64,000 nt of DNA from Calocera cornea HHB12733 (Eukaryota > Basidiomycota > Dacrymycetes > Dacrymycetales > Dacrymycetaceae). The translations under genes and the position numbers were made by a program. Shown piece by piece: positions 1 through 10,346 of the stretch. The notes under the pieces are model-generated. The model had not been told where the DNA came from and did not search any database. It saw nothing but the letters and a program-made list of their open reading frames with translations. The DNA lies in contig KV424076.1 of assembly GCA_001632435.1 (NCBI GenBank), positions 1 through 64,000 on the forward strand. The letters run 5' to 3'. Within the stretch, counting starts at the first letter, position 1. Every line of letters starts with the position of its first letter.

Positions 1-230
1 GCGCGCCTCTTGGGATCTCCTGGCCCCAGTGGGGCCAGGGCTCTGAGAAAGCGCCAAAGAGGCGCGCGCCTCTTTGGCGCTTTCAACTAGGGATCCAAAG
101 AGGCGCGCGCCGCTTTGGATCCCAGCGCCTTATTTGGGGGGGATCCAAAGCGGCGCGCGCCGCTTTGGCGCTCCTGGGGGGCAAACCCACCCTCCAGGGC
201 TAACCCTCCGACTTTCCTGGAGGGTAGGAA
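1..230. repeat. Cluster of GC-rich perfect and near-perfect palindromes
   Basis: Three palindromes centred on GCGCGC follow one another. The first is a perfect 36-bp dyad at 48-83 with half-site AAAGCGCCAAAGAGGCGC. The second, at 91-122, has BamHI-like GGATCC ends and one mismatched pair. The third has a perfect 24-bp core around 147-170 built on CCAAAGCGGCGC. A shorter dyad CTGGCCCC/GGGGCCAG lies near 21-39, and a 10-bp inverted repeat ACCCTCCAGG/CCTGGAGGGT lies near 190-228. The arms share CCAAAG and GCGCGC, so they look like copies of one unit. They sit immediately 5' of the orphan gene and may be the end of a mobile element that continues outside the window. No target-site duplication can be judged because the left edge is cut. 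Confidence 0.8.
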
Positions 231-235
231 TTGTC

Positions 236-3200
236 CCCGATTCCCAAGAGTATGAGCCCAGCCATGTGGACGAGACTGAGGATGGTGAGATTGAAGAACC
301 TCACACTCCCGCCCATCAGAGGAGTGGGAAGAAGACGGCTCCACCAATTGTGGCGCCCCGGCGTGGTAAGTGTGACAAGATTTAAATCTTGTCACATCAC
401 TCACCTGGGTACCAGAGTTGCGTCCTCGCCATGGTCAGCAGGCCACTCAGTCCCCGGGCCCATCGGCTCCCTACCGACGTCGTGACTTGTAATAAGCCAC
501 CCGCTTGTCTGAGACTTCAACAGTCTCAACCAAAAAAAGGATAAAACGAGTGAAAAGCAAAAAAAAAGAATCTGTATAATCTCTAGCATTTCTTCCTTCT
601 TCCTCCTTGTTGTTGTATGCAGACAGTACCTGAAAATATAAATTTTGGTTCAACCCAATCGTTGAGTGAGTCAAAACCCAATACAAGTATCACGTGACAG
701 AGATTGCGTGCTCAGTGCTATCCAGAACCGTGGGCCATAATGCACAGGTCTCTCTCTCTCTTTCTCCTACCACCACCTTCCTGATATAGCAGACTCCGAT
801 ATCGAAGAGGCCTCAGATGCGGAACTCGGATACACTTCAGATACCATCCTGGAAGCCACTGGACGCACTGCGCCAGCACAATCACGTGATGCAGTGCCGC
901 TCCCTGTAGCACCCGAAGAGGCCGCCTTCGCCCCTGTATTTGACATTGTGGATCCACTCTTGGTTGACGATGTGACTGGTCAGGAGCAGGGCGGCATCGA
1001 TTATTTTGCCGATGAGCCGGAAGAAGGCACAGCAGCGGGTCTATTGAAGTTGCCAGAAGGGTGGTTCAATGACAACTATGCCGAAGGTGCGGAGTCAGAC
1101 CTCGAGTGGCTACGCTCAAGCCAAGTCGAGGTGGATCTGTACAATGACGGTAACCCGGCTGTCTATGCCAAGGACGACTGGACCGACAATGTCAAATGGG
1201 AGCCACTCCGTGCATACATTGATTGTGTTGGGGCCATCTCGGCCCTCCCAAACTGGGATGCTGCTATCCCCCCCCGCAATACCATGCATGATGATCGCTG
1301 GTTGACAATCCAGCCTGATCAATACCGACGCCGTTTGCGGGACAAGCACGCATTCATCGGCTTTCCATGGGAGAACAACTACTTCCATATTGGTATCTGT
1401 CAAGACCGCACCTGTGGCTTTGCATTCCATCACAAGGATCCCGCCCTGCGAAAGCGGCAGACAGCACCACCCGCAGAGGTCGTTGACCGACGGATGCGGC
1501 AGTTCCGTGCCTTCTTGGTATTCTGTCTGTCCGAGTTAGGTGATCTCCCAATCATCTGCCACGATCAATACCGGTATGGCAATGAGGACATTGCCTCCTT
1601 TCTGTATGTCAATCTATGCTTTCACCAAGTTCATACTAAGATCCATCCAGTGAGATGCGAGAGGTCAACCTGGACCTTCCACAATTGCAGAGACTGAACC
1701 GAGACTGGATCAACCTCTATGAAGGATGGGCCGAGAATGCCCCATGGAAGGCCGATGATGACTACTTCTCGAAATATGAACCATTCCTTGTGATCCTGAA
1801 GTACGGTCAGAACGCAGGCCTGACACTCTCGGATGAAGGATGGGATGGGCTCACCGAAACGTGGGGGACGAAGTATTCCATGGAGAAGCTTGGACGCTTC
1901 ACTGTGGCCTTGGCTATCGTCCAGGAGTAAGTCATGCGACAAGATTTAAATCTTGTCACATTGCCTAACCCAGACCATGGATGTGACAAGATTTTAATCT
2001 TGTCACATTACATGGCTGAGGTCGACGATGCGACAAGATTTAAATCTTGTCACATTAACACTGCTTGGACATCAAGCTGACACTGTTATAGGGCAGTGTC
2101 CGACTTTGATGGGGAGACTCCACTCGGAGTTGTGGCCGATGCTAATGGAGTCAAGGCAGAGTTCATGAATCCAAATGGAACCTTTCGAAAGATCAACATG
2201 TTTCCATTGGCATACACAAAGACAGCCTGCAATATCCAGACCGACACTCTCCCAAACTTCCTGGCAGAAGGATTGCACAGTGTCAACGAGCGGATTGCAA
2301 AGAGACGGAATGCTCCAGCAAATGCCAGCCAAGCAGTGATGGCTTCAAGCTATCAGCTGTATGCTTGCCCGAAGAACCGCCTCCGTCCAGCAACAAATGC
2401 TCACAATGATCTACGGCTCGGAAAGATGACTGCAGCATTGGTCGGATGCGGACAGTCAGGCTCAAAGGCAGCAGCTGTCAAGCGGCTGATTGACCGGATT
2501 AAGCGGAAGACACCCTTTGCCAGAGCCGCGGATCGGTTGCTAGTGGGAAACACCTTGATTGGTGTCCGATCGGAGCCAGAGTTTGTATTCTTCCCGGACC
2601 GTTTCCCTCCTGCCGATCGCAATGCCAAGTATGTCCCCAATCTCAGCCTTGGACATAGCTGATAATGCATAGGATCTTTGTGAACGTGCTGAGTGAGATT
2701 CCATTGGTCTATACGGAGAACGAGGACCGCTTCCGGGATGGCCTCATGGTCTTCCGTGAGGAGGTATGGCCACGGCTGATGGTCACTGTGGCATTCATGT
2801 GGAATCTCACGCTCAACCGCGTCTTTGCTGAGGGTATGAAGCAATCCAACTGGGGGGTCTACCCGGTCCGCTGGCAAACCATTGAAGAGGCCGCCGTCTG
2901 TGAGCGGAACATCATTTTGGCCATGTCCGGCAACCAGATCATCATGGATAGCAAAGTCTATGTGGCATCAGGAATGCTCGCAAATTACCGGGAGACCGGG
3001 TTCCCGAGCTTGTCAGAAGAGTTTTGGCCAACCAATGCACGAACAGGGGCCATGTCAATGCTGGCTAAGGCTTGGCCAAGCTACACATCATAGAAGGACT
3101 TACCTTTGCTCGGATGGTGGGCCGCATTAAAGAACTGGGGCCCCGATGTTGCGGAGGTGAGTGGAGGATCATTCACATAGACACTCTAACTGAATCAATG

Positions 3201-4947
3201 ACAGGAATACCGCAAAAGGGCAGCATTGGAGTTTGAAATGGATCGGCTCGATGGAACAAGGCTGGATACTCCAACATACCGCCGACAGCTGGCATGCGGT
3301 CAAGTCATCCGTGCACTGCTGGCTGAGCTGTCTGCTCATGTCCTTCGGAAGGGGACTGCCAGTCTGGAGAAGGATATTGTGGAGGCCCGACAGCGTTCAA
3401 CATCGGCTCCAGAAGAGAGCCGGGCCACCGTGGCTGCACTGGAACGCAGGAAGATAGCGCTCAGTGCTTGGGCTGAAACAGGCGGCCTCTGGAATGCGGT
3501 GGAAGGCCATATGAAGATCAACCGTGCACTTGGTACTGGTTCCACCGCACAACCAAAGTTCCCTTGGGCACCCATCTCTCGAGTGTCAATCAACGATGTC
3601 ACCGAGCTTATGTTCAAGCAGGCTAATGGTGAGACCGTCAATGCCACGGTGCCATTTGCATCCCGACATAGCACTGCATTGGCCATGCTCAAGTCGGTAC
3701 TGCTGATGCTTCGCGCTCAGCACAGTGTATCGATGGGAGGCAACTTCAATATCTGGCTCCGCAAAGGTTTGCAGCAAGCGCTATACAATGCAAGGGTCGA
3801 CATCCTCCCATGGAATAGTGCCGGCACTGGTTTTGCTAATCCCAAGCACTGGGTACGCGTGCTGTATGAAGGAACAGCGGCAGCAATGCCTGCCGATCTT
3901 GACACTGAGGACATTGTCCATAACTCGGAAGAGGAAAATGAGGAGTCAGCCATGGAAGCACATCTTGCCCAAGAACAGGAACGGGATTTCGAGGATGAGG
4001 AAGACTGGATGGCCACCGATCCACTCCATCCGGAGTTCAACTCGATTCCGCTCCACCGTTCATGTTTGTCCACCGAGCTCAAGTCAGCTTTACATGATCT
4101 CAAGGCAGGCAAGGACTCACAGAAGAAAGACATGGATTACCCAAAGGCAATCCGTCTGATTGAACAGCGGTTCTTGCGGGACTTAACAACTCCGATCCAT
4201 CAGTACTTCTTGTTTCTTACAACCATAATTGGTCACCTTCTGCCAAACTACCAGTATTTGCCACCAACCTCAGCACAGTTCCGCAACCTACACACTGCAG
4301 AACGGGTGCGGGAAGAACAACGTCAACTTCGGTTTGGCCCACCAAGCAACAGCAAGAAGGGTGCAAAAGACCCGGAGCGTATCCTGGCCTTCTTTTTGAT
4401 CTACTGTGTTTACCGGTTCCACCAAATGGAAGCCGAGATTCTGTCGGCGACGAAGGTCACTCTGGCTGATCTCAAGAACAAGGTGCACTGTACGTATTCC
4501 ACATATTCAATTGGCAATATACCTGATGGCCTTGCAGCAAACAAGCGCCTACAATTGGCATTGTTCTGCAACTTGGGTCTATTCCGTGTGCATGGTACAG
4601 ATGTACGTCTGCTAACTGCAGGAGCACCCGAGGGACCAAACTATGCTTGGAATCGTGAAGCCGCTCTCCTTTATGACTGGAACCGCATTCAAGAGCGGTG
4701 GCGGGCCCATGACATTGAAGGCGTGCTAACCGATCTGTTTGGGGAGCACAATGTTGCAGTCTTCAAAGAGAAGAACCTGATTCTGGCCCCACCGGCACCG
4801 CCTGCAGCACAAGTTATGAGTGCCGAGGATCCAGTAGCTGATACAAGGCCTGCTTCTCGGCCTCCTTCTGATGGCCAGAACATACGGCGCCGCCGTGCAA
4901 CTACGCTATTGGATATTGAGGCAGCAAAGAGACGCCGCCAGTATTAG
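236..4947 (+). CDS. Large multi-exon protein of unknown family, possibly mobile-element associated
   Basis: I do not recognise this protein. Six exons join with consistent phase: up to 365, 790-1603, 1651-1926, 2092-2628, 2673-3156 and 3205-4947. They give about 1,285 codons plus an acidic first exon whose start is uncertain. The frame is open back to 74, but the GC palindromes begin there and no convincing ATG is visible. The reading passes one in-frame TAG at 3091-3093. Visible features are an acidic N-terminal part, an acidic stretch near codons 230-270 of the last exon (EEENEES, FEDEEDW), a hydrophobic patch ILAFFLIYCVYRF, and basic clusters RRRR and KRRR at the C-terminus that could be a nuclear localisation signal. 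No transposase, reverse-transcriptase or helicase signature was seen. Introns 366-789 and 1927-2091 are unusually long and contain the 26-bp palindrome. The other three are 44-48 bp. Confidence 0.6.
371..396. repeat. 26-bp perfect palindrome, copy 1 (in intron 366-789)
   Basis: The half-site TGTGACAAGATTT is followed directly by its reverse complement, with no loop. It starts 5 bases after the donor GTAAGT at 366. The 424-bp host intron ends at TATAG (789), and the splice restores frame (CGG CGT G|CA GAC). This is the most perfect copy of a family of seven in the first 5.4 kb. Confidence 0.9.
1935..2054. repeat. Three palindrome copies at exact 47-bp spacing inside one intron
   Basis: Copies start at 1935, 1982 and 2029. 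Each is 26 bp, followed by a conserved CATT-like tail and then about 19 bp of unrelated sequence. Copies 1 and 3 differ from the consensus at the third base (TGCGAC). Copy 2 has TT instead of TA at the dyad centre. All lie in intron 1927-2091 (donor GTAAGT, acceptor TTATAG), which would otherwise be close to the usual 45-50 bp. Confidence 0.9.
3091..3093 (+). other. In-frame TAG inside exon 5 of the orphan gene
   Basis: The frame used from 2673 runs into TAG at 3091 and continues in the same frame for 21 codons to the donor GTGAGT at 3157. No canonical donor in the matching phase upstream would remove the stop. It is either a nonsense mutation, an unusual splice, or evidence that the gene is decaying. 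Confidence 0.65.
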
Positions 4948-5947
4948 TCTGTAGCTTATAGTGGACAGGTAAATATGGCAAACATCAATGAACACACCAC
5001 TCCAAACACATGAATGGAACAAGATTTAAATCTTGTCACATTGTCCCCCCCAGTATTGGGGACAAAGTAGTCTCGGAGGGATTACGGTCATTGATAATGG
5101 CCAAGAATAAGTGCATTAAGGTGCTTATTCATACCATTTAAGTCACATAAGCTACTCAACAATCAAAAGCAGAGGTGATTGACACCGAGTGTGTTCCCGA
5201 GCAGTAAGTGGGTATATACCTCACCTTCACAGGGATGTTTGTGGTCATATATATGATGTGAAGTGACTCCTTAGAGTGTGTAAACATGTATTATCATGTA
5301 ATTCCATGTAGTGTATGGCATGGAAATGCAACAAGATAAAAATCTTGTCACATCGTATGCTCTGGGGATGGTGGATATGACAAGACTGGAATCTTGTCAC
5401 ATCTGCCTCCGATGTCATATCATACATCTGCCTGGGATGCGGGAATGCAGAACTATGGGCCCTGGGAGGGCAGCTTTGACCCTAACTTCTCGAAAAACCC
5501 CCTTAGATAATAACAGAATTATAATGTGTATAAAATGGAAGGAGTGTGTTGGACATGCCACTACAATGCACAATAATGGCATTATCAATCTAAGCAAAAG
5601 CAATGTTTCTGGAGAGAAGGGAAGAGTATCTACTGGTTGTACTTTGAAGGTTTGTTGTAGGGTTGCACCCTGTACCAGGGGTTAGGTTATGGGGTTTTAG
5701 CCCTTCCTTGTAAGGGTTAGGGGGCTACCAGGGTGCTTGGGTTGACGCGGGTCGCGGTGGTCCGGGTCCGCCGTGCATGTCCTGTGCAGCAACCCTCGGC
5801 CCACTCACCTACCCTTGGCCCACCTGTGCGTGTGAATGATGCGCATATGGTCGTGGTCAGTCCCATCAATTACCACCTGAGCTATAAAGACATGATACCA
5901 GGCGACTAGGCAGCAACAGCGGCCGTCGCAGCCAAACTCTTGCAAGC
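4948..5947. other. Intergenic region with three more palindrome copies and a TATA box
   Basis: No credible gene is seen here. Palindrome copies lie at 5015-5040 (5' arm changed to TGGAAC), 5327-5352 (centre changed to ATAAAAAT) and 5376-5401 (centre ACTGGA). The last two are 49 bp apart. A TATAAA at 5883-5888 lies 60 bp before the phosphatase start at 5948 and is probably its core promoter. Confidence 0.75.
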
Positions 5948-7248
5948 ATGGAGTCCGTTCGGCCCAGCACTCCCCCTCTGCACACCAACGAGGACACCAA
6001 CACAGTCCTCCCATACTATCGATTTCCGGGCGAGTGCCCTTCACCCCTGCGATACGCATTCTATGACACCACCCAACTGGACAGTCGTCTTTCCCAGACT
6101 GCCAAAGCCGTCGAGCCGATTAAGGAGAAGGCATGGGCCGTGAGCTTCCAGCCGTGCTTAGGCGAAGGCGAGGACAACCAGGACCGTTGGGTTGTCGAGT
6201 TATGGGACGACCGATGGATGTTTGCTGCCATATTTGATGGGCATGCCGGTATGGATACCGCCGAACATGTTTCTCACGCCCTTCCAAGTCTCATCAAGCA
6301 ATCTTTGTATACCCTCCTGCAAGAAGGGACCGACGACAAGCCTGGCGACATCCGCCGGATGCTGTCCCAGCAGATCCAGTCTTACGATGCTGGGCTAGCT
6401 GCGGCAGTGAAGGCGATATTCCCTGTGGAACAGCTCTCGAGCATGTCCGAGGAGGAGATCGACAGACTTGTCAATGATCATCTCTATGGGGGGACGGGAG
6501 AGATCCACGATAAGGTGCTGCGATGCATGCGAGGCACAACGGCGGTGATCGTTCTGGTGGATACAAAGAATGGGGAGATGTGGACAGCAGGGCTGGGTGA
6601 CTCCGAAGCTGGTGCGCAATGAGACGCTCTATCTCCCCTGTCCGTTGCTGACCGGCCTTAGTGCTCGCGTCTATCACCTCTGGGCATCCGACGGCTATGA
6701 GTATGAATGGCTATCACAACGGAACGGATCCGCGGGAGGTCGATCTTATCCGAACAGCACATCCTGGGGAGGATGCCACGTCGGTCTTCAACTCGCGAGT
6801 ACTCGGTGCGATCGCTGTGACCCGCGCTCTTGGTGATCACGAGTTCAAATTGCCCGCGATATACACGGAGAAGGTTTTCCTTCGAGCTCGTGAACCTGGA
6901 TTTGCGGCTCCGGCTCGAGTGGAGCAGGTCATGTTGCATAACCTCACACCGCCGTACCTCTCATCTGAGCCGGATGTGCGCTACCATCGAATTCGGGAGA
7001 AGGACAAGTACTTGCTGTTGTGCAGCGACGGGCTGAGGGATCTTTGGGAGTATGAGATGAGACGTGGTGCGGAGAGGTACTGGGCTCGTATGCTGTGCGA
7101 GCCGAGCGGCCAGACCAATCTGGCGCTTCGAGTCCTGCGGTCTGCCATCGGTGGACCTGATGAGGAGAAGTGTTCGATGCTGATGGGGCTGCAGCTGGAG
7201 GAGAAATGGATGGATGACACGACGATTGTGGTAGTAGCGCTGCACTAG
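5948..7248 (+). CDS. PP2C-family protein phosphatase
   Basis: Two exons, 5948-6611 and 6662-7248, give a 416-residue protein. The 50-bp intron (GTGCGC..CTTAG) joins GLGDSEA to VLASITS and restores the PP2C metal-site block usually written GDSRAV. Other PP2C motifs appear in order: EDNQDRW, FDGHAGMDTAEH (first metal-binding DGHxG), VTRALGDHEFK, CSDGLRDLW and the terminal DDTTIVVV. The family removes phosphate from Ser/Thr with Mn/Mg. The layout, with a roughly 90-residue insertion after DGHAG, resembles mitochondrial pyruvate dehydrogenase phosphatase-like members, but no clear targeting peptide is visible. The substrate is therefore unknown. The ATG at 5948 follows a TATA box by about 60 bp. 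Family assignment is firm; subfamily is not. Confidence 0.9.
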
Positions 7249-7470
7249 GATCTCGCGATTAATGAGAGGCTCGATGTCCTTTTTGAGGCGACACTGAGTG
7301 AGACTATAATTCCCCACAACCTACAGTGCCCTGAATTGTGACGTGCTGTTCTGGGCGGAGTCTGAAGCCCCGCAAGGGTTCTCCCTCTCAAACCCTGCAC
7401 CCTCAGCACTCGCCCTCGCTCCGCGTTACTGCAAACTCTTTGGGCATCTGCATCAGATACAGTCGACAAG

Positions 7471-8023
7471 ATGGCCCATCGTCCGGTAGCAGGGCCTACT
7501 GTGTGGGAAAAGCGTAAGTGAATCTTCCTTGACGTTGCGTGGACGCGCTGCTGAATTTCTACATCCCAGTCAAGTTCGTATGCCATACTTGCGAATCCTC
7601 CCAATTGACAACGTCCATAGAATGGGCGCAATGATGGGCGCAGGTGTGGGTCTTACCATTGGCTTTATCTTCGGCAGCTACTCTATCTTAAGGCACGTAC
7701 TCTCCGTGGTCATGTCGGCTGGAATGCTCATTATGCGTCCTAGGGGAGGGGCCGGTCCGCGAGGATTCCTGCCAACGCTGTCTCAATACATGCTGTCCAG
7801 CGCAGCAACCTTTTCTTTCTTTTTGGCTATCGGATCGGTACGCACTATCTTGCTTGAGAATGACTTCCTCTCACATGACGTTCAGGTTATCCGAAATGAG
7901 GACGATCCTATGCTCGCCGCTCGCGGACGATTGGTGCCTTATACCCAGTTCACTCATGATGCTGGCCTTGTGAGGAGGCGATGGGCGGAGGAGCGCCAGA
8001 GGACAATGGGAGATCGTAAATAG
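7471..8023 (+). CDS. MGR2: Mgr2/Romo1-like subunit of the TIM23 mitochondrial import complex
   Basis: Five exons, 7471-7513, 7570-7573, 7621-7692, 7744-7837 and 7886-8023, give 116 residues, close to the 113 of yeast Mgr2. After splicing the N-terminus reads VWEKLKMGAMMGAGVG. It fits the family pattern W-[DE]-K-x-K-M-G followed by a glycine-rich first membrane helix. A second helix follows (YMLSSAATFSFFLAIGSVIR). In yeast, Mgr2 couples Tim21 to TIM23 and gates lateral release of preproteins into the inner membrane. Two structural oddities are needed to hold the frame. Exon 2 would be a 4-base micro-exon followed by a GTTCGT donor. The third intron (7693-7743, 51 bp) would start with GC rather than GT; it has no stop and a length divisible by three, so it could also be retained. 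Family confidence is high; the micro-exon is inference. Confidence 0.85.
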
Positions 8024-8136
8024 GGTGGTAATGAATTCTATGGTGCGCAACTTTCTGCTATGGGTATCATGGACAGGCGCCTAATCAAAATGTTCAGGTA
8101 CCACAGTAGTGCTACAATGCATCATTTAAACGGTTA

Positions 8137-10346
8137 TCAAAGTCGCCGAATGATCAGCGGGAGCTGCGATGCCCTCTGTCCTGCCACGAATGGTCGAGTC
8201 AAGACGCTGGGTTCTTGAGGTCAGATGCGAGCGAATGACGTCTCCAAGACACTCACACATTACGCTTGATGATGCGCTCCCGCGAAATGAATTCAAACGA
8301 CCGAACCAGATGGAATATGAATATCTTCATTCTGGATATCCGTCAGCTGGAGGTGTATTTGAAAATGTGAACAATATCGTACTCGATGATGGAGAATCGT
8401 TGGCCGATGCATGCCTGAAACGGTTTTCAGAGCAGTCAGGATCACACGACAGGACCGGCTTACTCTGGGACCTGCTGAGAACGTCATGATGTTGGAGTAT
8501 AAGCCGGGCTGATCCCGCGCCGCTGGTGGCAAGCTGTCCCACCTATCCGGACTACGCCATTGGCAGTCAGCCTGAGCATCAACTCGAAACGACGATGGGT
8601 ACCCACTTGAACGCGTGCGCATCAGGACCCCACACCTCTTTAAGCAAATTGAAACCCTCCACCGGTACATGGATGCATGTGCCCTTCGGAACTCTGAGTT
8701 GAGTGATTGTCGATCCACTCCTTAACCGAACCGGTGTTGATAAGGGCAAAACATCTTCTCGAGCAGCGACCCTCAAAGAACTATGTACCGGAGGAATCAG
8801 GCGTAACTCTTCCTTGCAAACTTTGTCGAGAAATGGCAGTCCATCTATGGCACTGAAGGCAACCCCGTCGTCCAAGGAATTGAGCTCTTCTCGTAGCCGT
8901 CGCTGGGTATCTGGATAGACCGCCAGCAGAAACAGGGCCCAAGACAGGGCAAGCGATGTCGAATCGCTACCGGCGAAGAAGAACGAGTTGACTTCGTCAA
9001 GCATGTCGCGGTCCGAGATTCGTTGATCCTTGGTTATATTCAACGAAAGATTTGATCTTACTACAACGACATTTAGTAGAATGCAGACAGCACCCATGAC
9101 GATCTACGTACTCATGAGGGTCAGCAGGTCCTTGTTGTGCTGAGCACTGACAGACGTCTCTTCTACTTCACGCTTCTTGGCTTCTAATATTTCTCGACCA
9201 ACACCATATATCACCCCGTGACACTTCTTGATGGTCTTTGTTCGTTTGTCCGGCTATCACGAACAATCAATCAACCCTGGATGCTTAATGTTCGACGTAC
9301 CAAGAGCGTTTTCAGAGCTGGTAGGAACACCTCCAAAATCGACCGAGCTGTAAAGCCTTCGTCCAGTCCAACTTGAAACATCTCTCGGTATGCCCGGTAC
9401 ACCAAGTTACTCTCCGCCTTCAGCGCGTCAAATTCGTAGTTGAATCCTGTAGCATAGATAAACCACCATTATCACATCGATGAACTGTTGCCGTACCCGC
9501 TAGTCCAATGACATCAAAGGTGGCCCTAGAAATCCACCGTGAGACATTCACAGACACCTCATCGGCTTGTCCGAGCATGCCGTTCCATATGTCACGGAGC
9601 TATCTAGTGTGTGGGCATCGGTTCCTCGGTTTCATATGAGCGGATTGCTAACCTGGAGCGCCTTCGCCGAAAAGATTGGGGCAAGGGCTTGAAGGTTTTG
9701 GTTCGAAAACGCCGGATTGAGAACTTTGCGCTATGTTCCAGAGTCAGTCCTGTTTGTTTCAATCAGGGACCGGCTATACCTGACGACGATGGGAAGGTCC
9801 TTCCGCTGAGAAGAGCCCTACAACCGAGTTTAAACAATGGCATCCCGGCTTGGATTCGGTTGAAGCCTGACATACCGTTCCCTATCAGTTCGCTGATAAT
9901 GCGACGCGATTGCCATGGCTTGGGGTAAGTAGTTGGATGGTTCAGCACGTGCGACATGGCAAGAGGATCCAGGGTTAATATCCTGGGGTCAAACTGTGAA
10001 GCAATATTCAGTAATATTGGTATGAGATTAGAGCAGCATCCGCTTAGCACTGACTTCGCCAAATCCATATACTCGCATGGTCTTCCCGTATTTGAGAACC
10101 CATTGATCATGGTACCGAGGAGACAACTCGGGTCTGTGTAGATCTGTTAGGCTGATTCTGAGCCACAAGTAGCCGCCCGCACTCCATAATACAGTGCAGT
10201 TGCGTCCTGAAAGGTCCATGTGTCTCTGGACCCTGCAATTGTTGGATGGGTGAGAAGAACCAATGATATATCACGGCAACCCAGATCCACCAGCCGCAGA
10301 GGACGATAAAGGAACAGCCTAGGAGAAGTAAAGCGTTGGATAGCAT
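8137..10346 (-). CDS. Cytochrome P450 monooxygenase
   Basis: An intron-rich gene of about 12 exons reads as intact after hand splicing. From the ATG at 10346 come a hydrophobic membrane anchor (LLLLGCSFIVLCGWWIWVAV), then YHDQWVLKYGKTMRVYG and LNHPTTYPKPW. The C-helix region follows as AEGPSHRRQ then RKVLNPAFS. The I-helix is FFFAGSDSTS, the ExxR motif is EELR in KVCKEELRLIPP, and PDRW follows. The heme loop FSAGPRACIG is itself joined across an intron near 8410-8450. The C-terminus (EMKIFIFHLVRSFEF, then VLTRPFVAG and a stop at 8137) is also assembled from short exons, so simple frame reading makes the gene look broken when it is not. The ER-bound family inserts one oxygen atom into lipophilic substrates. 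The substrate is not predictable. Divergent from the MFS transporter at 11394. Confidence 0.88.

Noticed and set aside
1935..2054. CRISPR-like repeat-spacer array
   Set aside because: Only three units with 19-bp spacers, inside a spliced intron of a eukaryotic gene, and no cas genes. The repeat-spacer look is noted as an observation only.
5670..5730. Telomere-like TTAGGG stretches
   Set aside because: Only isolated GGTTAGG/GGGTTAGGG words in a T/G-rich context, with no tandem array.
8137..9097. P450 looked like a pseudogene with premature stops near the heme loop
   Set aside because: Removing four short introns restores PDRW, FSAGPRACIG, EMKIFIFHLVRSFEF and the normal C-terminus.
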